Below, one piece after another: positions 43,264-50,092 of a DNA stretch of 64,000 bases. Origin of the DNA: a bacterium (GTDB lineage Bacteria > Auribacterota > UBA3054); the NCBI GenBank assembly GCA_017963805.1, contig JAGCTE010000055.1, positions 1 through 64,000 on the forward strand, written 5' to 3'. Each line of letters starts with the position of its first letter. Positions within the stretch are counted from its first letter, which is position 1. Below the pieces are notes generated by a model. That model made no database searches. It worked only from the letters and a program-made list of their open reading frames with translations, and had not been told where the DNA came from. The position numbers and the translations under genes are program-made.

Positions 43264-43328
43264 GACTCTACCAATAAAACTTGGAAAACTTTAATCAACA
43301 AACATACAATCCCGAAAGGGGGGAAAAC

Positions 43329-44099
43329 ATGAAAAAACTTTTAGTTCTTTTAGTGGCCGTTTGCGCCGTGTCCGCTTTGGCGGAAAGCATAGTTCTTAAA
43401 ACCATCGACTTCGAAACCAGCGAAGGCTACCAGGCGGGTGAACTTTTGGGCCAAAACGGCTGGTATAGCATCTATTCTGGTAATGGCAGGCAAGAAATCG
43501 TAAATGATCCGACTACGGCTCCCTCTGGTTCCCAGTATGCGACCTATAACAAGGAAAACACAGGTGATGGTCCGAACACGGCTGTCAAATTTGACATTTC
43601 CGGCTCTTATGTCGCGGGCAACAAACTGCTCATCAGCTGGGATCAGGCCGGCAGCACTGCACAAGACGGTTATATCAAACTTCACAACCTCGGTACTAGC
43701 GGCAAACAGTATGATGTCGAGATCGCCGAAATAATCATGTACAAGCCCTCTTCTACTTACGCTGCCATTACCGTCAGCAAGAAAGACAAGTCCGGCACGC
43801 TTACGAAGGGCGTTGACGTCGGCGACACGACGGCGTTCCATCATTTTACTCTGCTCATTGATCCCGCCACCAGATGCATTAAGGAGTACACCGTGGATGG
43901 CAATGTGATCGACGATATTACGGACACCTACTATAAGAATGAATGCGATGGCAAAACCCGCGGCGGTGATCTTATCGACGGCGTGCGCTTCATGAACAGA
44001 GGCTCCTTCGACAACTTCAAAGTCGAGATGGTGCCTGAACCGGCTATCTTCGGTCTTATCGCTCTACTGGGCCTTTTCTTTGCCCGCAAGCAGCGCTGA
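43329..44099 (+). CDS. Small PEP-CTERM secreted protein, single lectin-like domain (type A)
   Basis: This encodes 256 residues from the ATG at 43329, preceded by a GGGGGG-rich ribosome-binding region. A TTG at 43281 would add 16 residues before a good signal peptide and is rejected. After the signal peptide comes one lectin-like module (IDFETSEGYQAGELLGQNGW). It ends with TYYKNECDGKTRGGDLIDGV, a block shared with the genes at 45928 and, less closely, 46909. The tail VPEPAIFGLIALLGLFFARK is a canonical PEP-CTERM-type signal. It is followed after 34 bases by the type B gene at 44134, probably in the same transcript. It resembles the N-terminal module of the giant PEP-CTERM proteins. Confidence 0.8.
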   Translation: MKKLLVLLVAVCAVSALAESIVLKTIDFETSEGYQAGELLGQNGWYSIYSGNGRQEIVNDPTTAPSGSQYATYNKENTGDGPNTAVKFDISGSYVAGNKLLISWDQAGSTAQDGYIKLHNLGTSGKQYDVEIAEIIMYKPSSTYAAITVSKKDKSGTLTKGVDVGDTTAFHHFTLLIDPATRCIKEYTVDGNVIDDITDTYYKNECDGKTRGGDLIDGVRFMNRGSFDNFKVEMVPEPAIFGLIALLGLFFARKQR

Positions 44100-44133
44100 A
44101 TTGAAAATTAACCAACTGAGATAAGGATAAATT

Positions 44134-44877
44134 ATGAAAAAACTGTTTCTTCTTCTGACCATCGCCTGCGCGACTGTGGCGTTCGCTGAAAACCAGACGC
44201 TTTTCAGCATTGACTTCGAGGAAGGCGAAGGCTACGCCGAAGGCAAAGTTGCCGGCCAGAACGGCTGGGACAAGCTGGCCTGGTGGGCTAACGACGAGGT
44301 CTTCGTTGTCAACGACGAAACCGCGGCCGCTTCCGGCAGCCAGTTCATCGAAAGCAATCCCTCCGGCGTCAACGTGCAGCTGAACGGCATCGACATTTCC
44401 GAAAGCTACGTCGCCGGCTCCAAACTCCTGGTGAGCGCCTACGGCCAGGCCAATTTTGTTGAAGGCGGCCAGACCATGAGCGTCAGATTCCACTGCCTCG
44501 GCACATCCGGCAAAGGTTACGACGTGGAGATCGCCGAGTTCAACTTCAATCAGGACGGCAGCGGCAACGCTTTCGTTTCCGGTAAGAACATGACCTTCGA
44601 AGGCCTTGAAAAGGGCCAGTACTACAAATTCGGCGTCCAGATCGACCCCGCCACCAAAGGTGTGGAGAAGATCTTCGTGGGCGAGAATTCCTATGAAGGC
44701 GAAGGCATGACTTACAAGAGCGCCACGGCGGAAGGCTGCGGCTCTTTGCCCGACGGTATCCGCATTTACAACGGCGCCGGCAAACTGGACAATTTCAAGA
44801 TCGAAGTGGTCCCCGAACCGGCCTTCTTAGGCCTTCTGGCCATCGCCGGTCTCTTCTTCGCGAGGAAGCAGAGATAA
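44134..44877 (+). CDS. Small PEP-CTERM secreted protein (type B), duplicate of the next gene
   Basis: This encodes 247 residues, with an AAGGAT site before the ATG. Signal peptide (MKKLFLLLTIACATVAFA), one lectin-like module (DFEEGEGYAEGKVAGQNGW) and tail VPEPAFLGLLAIAGLFFARK. It has the same length as the protein at 45020 and, by eye, about 85 percent identity, with identical stretches such as SNPSGVNVQLNGIDIS and SYEGEGMTYKSATAEG. This indicates a recent tandem duplication. A strong terminator follows. Role: exported, exosortase-sorted surface or matrix protein (inference). Confidence 0.82.
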   Translation: MKKLFLLLTIACATVAFAENQTLFSIDFEEGEGYAEGKVAGQNGWDKLAWWANDEVFVVNDETAAASGSQFIESNPSGVNVQLNGIDISESYVAGSKLLVSAYGQANFVEGGQTMSVRFHCLGTSGKGYDVEIAEFNFNQDGSGNAFVSGKNMTFEGLEKGQYYKFGVQIDPATKGVEKIFVGENSYEGEGMTYKSATAEGCGSLPDGIRIYNGAGKLDNFKIEVVPEPAFLGLLAIAGLFFARKQR

Positions 44878-44902
44878 GTTCCGCAAAATCGCGAGATTGC
44901 GC

Positions 44903-44940
44903 AAAAAAAGAGACCGCCTGAGAAGGCGGTCTTTTTTTTT
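44903..44940 (+). terminator. Terminator after the PEP-CTERM gene at 44134
   Basis: GACCGCC at 44912-44918 pairs with GGCGGTC at 44925-44931 around TGAGAA, preceded by A7 and followed by T9. Near-identical stems close the next three small PEP-CTERM genes. Confidence 0.88.
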
Positions 44941-44944
44941 ACGT

Positions 44945-44973
44945 TTGATTATCAAACGCTTTTTTGATAGAGT
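44945..44973 (+). promoter_or_regulatory. Promoter/leader block 1 of the small PEP-CTERM array
   Basis: TTGATT at 44945-44950 and TAGAGT at 44968-44973 are 17 bases apart, with a TTTTTGA run before the -10. The 45 bases that follow (GTTTTTAAAC..GATAAT..AAATTG.GAGGAAG) are conserved in the leader at 45854. Confidence 0.55.
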
Positions 44974-45019
44974 ATCTCATGTTTTTAAACAGATAATCCA
45001 AATTGTGAGGAAGGTTATT

Positions 45020-45763
45020 ATGAAAAAAATGTTTCTTCTTCTGACCATCGCCTGCGCGACTGTCGCGTTCGCTGAAAGCCAGCCGCTTTTCAGCATCGGC
45101 TTCGAGGAAAGCGAAGGCTACACCACCGGAACGTTGGTCGGCCAGAACGGCTGGAAAGAGCTGGCCTGGTGGGCTAACACCGAGGTCTTCGTTGAAAACG
45201 ACGAGAACGCGGCCGCTTCCGGCAGCCAGTACATCGAAAGCAACCCCTCCGGCGTCAACGTGCAGCTGAACGGCATCGACATTTCCGAAGGCTACGTCTC
45301 CGGCTACCCGCTTTTGGTGAGAGCCTACGGCCAGGCCAATTTTGTGGAAGGCGGCCAGCCCATGAGCGTCAGGTTCCACTGCCTCGGCACATCCGACAAG
45401 AGCTACGACGTGGAGATCGCCGAGTTCAATTTCAATCAGGACGGCAGCGGCAACGCTTACGTGACCGGCAAGAACATGACCTTCGACGGCCTTGTTGAAG
45501 GCCAGTACTACGAATTCGGCGTCCAGATCGATCCCGCCACCAAGACGGTGGAGAAGATCTTCGTGGGCGAGAATTCCTATGAAGGCGAAGGCATGACTTA
45601 CAAGAGCGCCACGGCGGAAGGCTGCGGCAGCCTGCCCGACGGCATCCGCATTTACAACGGCTCCGGCAAACTGGACGACTTCTCCATTGAAATGGTCCCC
45701 GAACCGGCCTTCTTAGGCCTTCTGGCTATCGCCGGTTTGTTCTTCGCGAGAAAGCAGAGATAA
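45020..45763 (+). CDS. Small PEP-CTERM secreted protein (type B), duplicate of preceding gene
   Basis: The start is placed at the ATG at 45020 (247 residues), which follows a GAGGAAGG site and begins the signal peptide MKKMFLLLTIACATVAFA. The frame extends upstream to 44897, but that 41-residue stretch crosses the previous terminator and the promoter, so it is not coding. Lectin-like module (GFEESEGYTTGTLVGQNGW) and tail VPEPAFLGLLAIAGLFFARK are as in the gene at 44134. Differences cluster in the first 60 residues and at scattered surface-type positions, as expected of diverging duplicates. It has its own promoter and terminator, unlike most duplicated genes in one operon. Confidence 0.82.
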   Translation: MKKMFLLLTIACATVAFAESQPLFSIGFEESEGYTTGTLVGQNGWKELAWWANTEVFVENDENAAASGSQYIESNPSGVNVQLNGIDISEGYVSGYPLLVRAYGQANFVEGGQPMSVRFHCLGTSDKSYDVEIAEFNFNQDGSGNAYVTGKNMTFDGLVEGQYYEFGVQIDPATKTVEKIFVGENSYEGEGMTYKSATAEGCGSLPDGIRIYNGSGKLDDFSIEMVPEPAFLGLLAIAGLFFARKQR

Positions 45764-45790
45764 GTTCCGCAAAGCAACGGGACTTAATTA

Positions 45791-45824
45791 AAAAGAGACC
45801 GCCTGAGAAGGCGGTCTCTTTTTT
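45791..45824 (+). terminator. Terminator after the PEP-CTERM gene at 45020
   Basis: AAAAGAGACCGCC pairs with GGCGGTCTCTTTT around the same TGAGAA loop used by the previous terminator, ending in six T residues. The shared loop supports duplication of gene plus terminator as one unit. Confidence 0.88.
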
Positions 45825-45853
45825 CGCGCAGGCCGGGGTAATTCAAAAACCGG

Positions 45854-45881
45854 TTGATTATATAACCTTTTTTGATAAAGT
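45854..45881 (+). promoter_or_regulatory. Promoter/leader block 2 of the small PEP-CTERM array
   Basis: TTGATT at 45854-45859 and TAAAGT at 45876-45881 are 16 bases apart in the context TTTTTTGATAAAGTATC. The following leader (GTTTTTAACCTGATAATTGA, then AAATTGCGAGGAAG) closely matches block 1. Confidence 0.55.
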
Positions 45882-45927
45882 ATCCCGCGTTTTTAACCTG
45901 ATAATTGAAATTGCGAGGAAGAATGTT

Positions 45928-46734
45928 ATGAGAAAAATTTTCGCGCTTCTTATTATTGTCTGCGCTGCTTCAGCCATGGCGGCATCAGCCCCCGCGTGGT
46001 ACTGCGATTTTGAGGAAGCAGAGGGTTATGTGCCCGGCAATGTGATCGGCCAGCCTGCCAGCGCTCCGTCCGCTAATCGATGGACCTGGCAATACACCAG
46101 CGCCAAAAACATGCAATGGGTTGCAAACGATCCGACCATCGCCACTTCCGGCTCGCAGTTTTTGTCCTACAATCCTGATGTCACAGATACCAAGGGTTAC
46201 GCGATCGTGAGATTCGACGTTTCCAGCGAGTACCAAGCTGTTTCCAACGGCAAGATCCTAGTAAGCTGGGATATACGCAGCATGGATGGTACATCAGATT
46301 CGGACATCCCACTTTTTATCCTTTACAATTTCGGATCCTCGGGAAAGAAATACGAGATAGAGATCTGCCGCTTTAAACTCGGCTGGACATACGCGGATTT
46401 TACAGCCAGCAAGCAGGACAAGTCAGGCACAGCAGACGTTAGAGTAAGTAGTACGGTTGATATGACGAAGTGGCATCACTGTGCGGTGCTTCTTGATCCC
46501 TCAAACAGATTGATCAATGAATTCAAGTTCGACGGCACGGTGATACCGGGCTGCACCGACATGTACTATAAGAACGAGTGCGACGGAAAAACGCGCGGCG
46601 GCGACCTTATCGACGGCGTTGGCATTAATAAAAGGGGACGTATCGACAACATCAAAGTCGAAGTGATCCCCGAACCGGGGTTCTTTGGGCTTCTGGCTTT
46701 TCTGGGTTTGTTCTTCGCCAGAAAGCAGAGATAA
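45928..46734 (+). CDS. Small PEP-CTERM secreted protein (type A)
   Basis: This encodes 268 residues with signal peptide MRKIFALLIIVCAASAMAA and a GAGGAAG site upstream. A single lectin-like module (CDFEEAEGYVPGNVIGQ) follows. The pre-tail block MYYKNECDGKTRGGDLIDGV is almost identical to that of the gene at 43329. The tail is IPEPGFFGLLAFLGLFFARK. Codon use in the middle is slightly more AT-rich than in its neighbours, as in the gene at 43329. It is a single-gene transcript between leader block 2 and a GAGACCGCC-type terminator. Confidence 0.8.
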   Translation: MRKIFALLIIVCAASAMAASAPAWYCDFEEAEGYVPGNVIGQPASAPSANRWTWQYTSAKNMQWVANDPTIATSGSQFLSYNPDVTDTKGYAIVRFDVSSEYQAVSNGKILVSWDIRSMDGTSDSDIPLFILYNFGSSGKKYEIEICRFKLGWTYADFTASKQDKSGTADVRVSSTVDMTKWHHCAVLLDPSNRLINEFKFDGTVIPGCTDMYYKNECDGKTRGGDLIDGVGINKRGRIDNIKVEVIPEPGFFGLLAFLGLFFARKQR

Positions 46735-46762
46735 GCTTCGCTGACCGGCGAGACTTAAATGG

Positions 46763-46797
46763 AAAGGAGACCGCCTTGTTGGGCGGTCTCTTTTTTT
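46763..46797 (+). terminator. Terminator after the PEP-CTERM gene at 45928
   Basis: GAGACCGCC at 46767-46775 pairs with GGCGGTCTC at 46782-46790, loop TTGTTG, then T7. The stem is the same as in the preceding array terminators; the loop differs. Confidence 0.88.
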
Positions 46798-46836
46798 GGG
46801 TCGGTCTGGGTTTACGCTAAGAATTGTTAAAACATA

Positions 46837-46865
46837 TTGTTTTTAAAATCCATTTTTGATAAAAC
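46837..46865 (+). promoter_or_regulatory. Promoter/leader block 3 of the small PEP-CTERM array
   Basis: TTGTTT at 46837-46842 and TAAAAC at 46860-46865 are 17 bases apart, again with TTTTTGA before the -10. The leader keeps GATTTTAACCTATAAT but is otherwise diverged, so it is the oldest-looking copy. Confidence 0.5.
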
Positions 46866-46908
46866 GCCCGCCGATTTTAACCTATAATAAAAAACTAGGA
46901 GAAACACT

Positions 46909-47706
46909 ATGAAAAAACTCTTTGTTATTCTGACTGTTATCTGCGCCGTTTCCGCCATGGCTGAGACCAAAACTTTGTGGAGCTGCGGCTTCGAGGCCGA
47001 AGAAGGCTACCAGACCGGCAAAGTCGTCGGCCAGTGCGGCTGGTATAAGGCAACCGGCACCATAACAACGAGAGACGTGGTCGCGGAAGACCCGGGCGAA
47101 GCCGCCTCCGGCGACCAGTATTTGTCTTATGATCCGTCCGTCACCGACAAGGGCAAAGTCACGGCCGTTAAATTCGACATTTCCGACGAGTATGTCATAG
47201 CTCCTTACAACCAGCTCCGCATCAGCTGGGATCAGGCCAGAATTTCCAGAGACTACAGGGACGACACCTGCTACGTCATTCTTCACAACTTCGGAGAAAC
47301 CGGAAGATCCGCCGACATCGAGATCGCTCGTTTAAGACTGGAGAACAATTATGCCGGTTACACGGGCACCAAGGCTGACAAGTCCGGTCAGCTCAACGTT
47401 ACCATAAACATGTCCAATCCTGATGATTGGCATCACTGCTGCATAATTCTTGATCCGGCGAACAGAATGGTCAAGGAATTCACCGTTGACGACGTTGTGA
47501 TCGACGCTTGCACCGACACCTACTACAAGAACGAATCCGACAGCGCCAGCAGCACCAGAATTCCCCGCGGCGGCGAGCTCATAGACGGCATCGGCGTCAT
47601 GAACAAGGGCAAATACGACAACTTCAAAGTCGAACTGATCCCGGAACCGGCCAGCCTCGGCCTTCTGGCTCTGCTTGGCCTGTTCTTCGTCAGGAAGGAA
47701 AGATAA
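46909..47706 (+). CDS. Small PEP-CTERM secreted protein (type A, diverged)
   Basis: This encodes 265 residues; a TAGGAG site lies 10 bases before the ATG. Signal peptide MKKLFVILTVICAVSAMA, one lectin-like module (CGFEAEEGYQTGKVVGQCGW), then TYYKNESDSASSTRIPRGGE, a version of the type A block with an insertion. Tail IPEPASLGLLALLGLFFVRK. It has a paired HCC motif (DDWHHCCIILDPANRMVKEF) where paralogues have HH(F/C). A single-gene transcript; role as for the other array members. Confidence 0.8.
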   Translation: MKKLFVILTVICAVSAMAETKTLWSCGFEAEEGYQTGKVVGQCGWYKATGTITTRDVVAEDPGEAASGDQYLSYDPSVTDKGKVTAVKFDISDEYVIAPYNQLRISWDQARISRDYRDDTCYVILHNFGETGRSADIEIARLRLENNYAGYTGTKADKSGQLNVTINMSNPDDWHHCCIILDPANRMVKEFTVDDVVIDACTDTYYKNESDSASSTRIPRGGELIDGIGVMNKGKYDNFKVELIPEPASLGLLALLGLFFVRKER

Positions 47707-47732
47707 GCTTGTCAAATTATCTGACGCTTAGG

Positions 47733-47768
47733 AAAAAGAGACCGTTCGTTTGGACGGTCTCTTTTTTT
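47733..47768 (+). terminator. Terminator after the PEP-CTERM gene at 46909
   Basis: GAGACCGT at 47738-47745 pairs with ACGGTCTC at 47754-47761 and runs into T7. The stem is the array type with the central GCC changed. Confidence 0.85.
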
Positions 47769-47778
47769 GTCCTTTGAT

Positions 47779-47807
47779 TTGCCAAAAAAACACATTTTTG
47801 CTACGAT
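47779..47807 (+). promoter_or_regulatory. Promoter for the GH92 gene
   Basis: TTGCCA at 47779-47784 and TACGAT at 47802-47807 are 17 bases apart with TTTTTGC before the -10. The ATG at 47843 follows an AGGAGGA site. Confidence 0.55.
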
Positions 47808-47842
47808 TAACAGGAATTAATCTAAAATCCAGGAGGAACTTT

Positions 47843-50056
47843 ATGTCACGTTTCTGTTTGCTTCTTTTGGGGCTGCTTTCTTTTAACCTGGCCGGCTGTT
47901 TCGAGAAGACCGGCCCGTGCGGTCCCTGCGAGACCGCTCTCGAGGACAAGACGGATTACACGGCTTTTGTGGACACGTCCATCGGCACGTCTTTCAACGG
48001 GCACACCTTCATAGGCGCCACGATGCCTTTCGGCTTCGTGCAGCCGGGCCCGGAAAGCGGCGACGACGGCTGGGGTTACTGCTCCGGCTACCGTTTCGAG
48101 GACAAAGTTTTCTCCGGCTTCGCCCAGACAGCTATTTCCGGAACGGGCGTAGGTGACTTGGGCGACCTTCTGTTCATGCCCTTCATCGGCGAAGCGCAGA
48201 ACAGCACGAACTTCTATGAATGTCCCGTCAAGAAGGAAACGGAAAAATACGCTCCCGGCTACTATGCCATTGAGCTTGACCGCTTCAATGTGAAGGTCGA
48301 GACCACCTGCTCGGACCATACGGCTATCTACCGCCTTGTCTATCCCAAGGGCGAAGAGCAGAAGATCATGCTCGACTTCGCGAACTGCATCGGCGACGGC
48401 GACGAGGAGAGAGTCTACAACCATGAGCTGACTTTCCCGAACGACACCACGATGCTCGGCACGACGGAAAAGGGCGGCTGGGTGCACCGCCAGTACAGCT
48501 TTAAAATAGAATTCAACCGTCCCATCAAGCATCACTTCCCCCTGGAGAAGAGACTTTCCAAGAAGGGCAAGAAGGAACGCAGCGGCAGGGAGATCTTCGT
48601 CTTCGAACCGAGCGACGAGCCCTTGATGCTTAAGATCGCCCTGTCGACGGCCGACACCGACGGCGCCGCCAGGAATATGGAAGCCGAGATCCCGGGCTGG
48701 GATTTCGAAGGCGTTAAACTGGCCGCGCACGACGCCTGGAACAAGCTTTTAGGCAGAGTGAAGGTGGAAGGTTCGGAAAAGGAAAAGAGAGTCTTCTACA
48801 CCTGCATGTACCACGCCTTCGTCGCGCCCAGCAACATCGCGGACGTCGACGGCCGCTACAGAGGCCCCAACGGCAAGATCAGCAAGGCCGAGAACGGGAA
48901 GTATTATTCCACGCTTAGCACCTGGGACACCTTCAGGGCGCTGCATCCTCTTCTGACGCTCGTGGTCCCGGAGATGGTGCCGGATCTCGTCAGCTCGATG
49001 GTCGAGCATTTCAACCAGGCCGGATATCTTCCCATCTGGGATCTGTGGGGCAAGGACAACCAGTGCATGATCGGCACGCACTCCATCCCGCCCATGGTCG
49101 ACGCTTACTTCAAAGGCCAGGTCCCGGAAGGCTTGGACATCTGGACTTCCATAAAAGACACGCTCACCAAAAAGCACGACGGCCGCTGGAGGGAAGAGTG
49201 GGAATACCTGGAAGACCCGGGCTATTATCCCTGCGACAAGTGGTCCGAATCCGTCTCCTGCACGCTGGAGTGCGCCTACGACGACTGGTGCGCCTACAAG
49301 CTCGCGGAAGCGCTGGAGAAGAAGGGCTTGGTCGGAAAAGAAGACGTTGAGTACTTCAAGAAGCGCTCTGAGAACTGGAAGAACCTGATCGATCCCGAGA
49401 CCGGTTTCGCCAGGCCCAAGAAACTCGACGGCACCTGGAAGAAAGACTTCGACCCGACCAAAGTCGGCGGCGACTTCACGGAAGGCAACTCCTGGCAGTA
49501 CACCTGGCACGTCATGCAGGATCCCGAAGGCTTGATCGAGGCTTTGGGCGGCAAGGAGAAAGCGCTGGCGAAGCTGGAATCCCTCTTCGAGCAGGAAGAG
49601 AAGACCGACCGCCTTGTGGACGTCACCGGTTTGATCGGCGAGTACGCCCACGGCAACGAGCCGAGCCATCACGTCGTCTATCTGTTCCCGTATTTCGGAC
49701 GCCCGGAAAAGACCGCTGAGCTTGTCAAGAAGATCTGCGACGAACTCTACGACGACACGCCGGAAGGCATCTGCGGCAACGAGGACTGCGGACAGATGAG
49801 CGCCTGGTACGTCATGAGCACAATGGGCTTCTATCCTATGAACCCCTGCGGCGGCGAATACGTCTTCGGCCTTCCGCGCTTCTCGAAAATGACCCTTTCC
49901 GTCCCTGGTCAGAAGACGCTTGAAATAGAAGCCAAGAACATCGAGAACGGCAAGAAAATAAAGAGCGTGAGCTTGAACGGCAAAAAGATCGAGGGCTTCA
50001 CTATCAACCACTCCGATCTTGTCAAGGGCGGAAAGCTCGTTTACGAATTGGACTAA
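47843..50056 (+). CDS. GH92 alpha-1,2-mannosidase-family lipoprotein
   Basis: The start is at ATG 47843 (737 residues), after a strong AGGAGGA site; the frame extending to 47750 overlaps the terminator and promoter. The signal MSRFCLLLLGLLSFNLAGC ends in a lipobox. GH92 features include DTSIGTSFNGHTFIGATMPFG near residues 40-60 (N-terminal sandwich domain), WDTFRALHPLL (about 362-372), DYEGNSW-like GDFTEGNSWQYTW, and CGNEDCGQMSAWYVMSTMGF (about 642-661) with the acidic residues of the calcium/active site. The family removes mannose from host or fungal high-mannose glycans by a calcium-dependent inverting mechanism. The PEP-CTERM gene 36 bases downstream is probably co-transcribed. Confidence 0.93.
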   Translation: MSRFCLLLLGLLSFNLAGCFEKTGPCGPCETALEDKTDYTAFVDTSIGTSFNGHTFIGATMPFGFVQPGPESGDDGWGYCSGYRFEDKVFSGFAQTAISGTGVGDLGDLLFMPFIGEAQNSTNFYECPVKKETEKYAPGYYAIELDRFNVKVETTCSDHTAIYRLVYPKGEEQKIMLDFANCIGDGDEERVYNHELTFPNDTTMLGTTEKGGWVHRQYSFKIEFNRPIKHHFPLEKRLSKKGKKERSGREIFVFEPSDEPLMLKIALSTADTDGAARNMEAEIPGWDFEGVKLAAHDAWNKLLGRVKVEGSEKEKRVFYTCMYHAFVAPSNIADVDGRYRGPNGKISKAENGKYYSTLSTWDTFRALHPLLTLVVPEMVPDLVSSMVEHFNQAGYLPIWDLWGKDNQCMIGTHSIPPMVDAYFKGQVPEGLDIWTSIKDTLTKKHDGRWREEWEYLEDPGYYPCDKWSESVSCTLECAYDDWCAYKLAEALEKKGLVGKEDVEYFKKRSENWKNLIDPETGFARPKKLDGTWKKDFDPTKVGGDFTEGNSWQYTWHVMQDPEGLIEALGGKEKALAKLESLFEQEEKTDRLVDVTGLIGEYAHGNEPSHHVVYLFPYFGRPEKTAELVKKICDELYDDTPEGICGNEDCGQMSAWYVMSTMGFYPMNPCGGEYVFGLPRFSKMTLSVPGQKTLEIEAKNIENGKKIKSVSLNGKKIEGFTINHSDLVKGGKLVYELD

Positions 50057-50092
50057 CGTTAATTTTTCAACCTTATCCTTGGGAGAGATCCT

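Noticed and set aside
44897-45019. N-terminal extension of the gene at 45020
   Set aside because: These 41 codons read through a terminator, a promoter and the ribosome-binding site. The ATG at 45020 begins a perfect signal peptide.
44903-47768. Repeated GAGACCGCC units as a CRISPR-like or mobile repeat
   Set aside because: Each copy is an inverted repeat with a T tract directly after a gene and spacing equals gene length. They are terminators duplicated with their genes.
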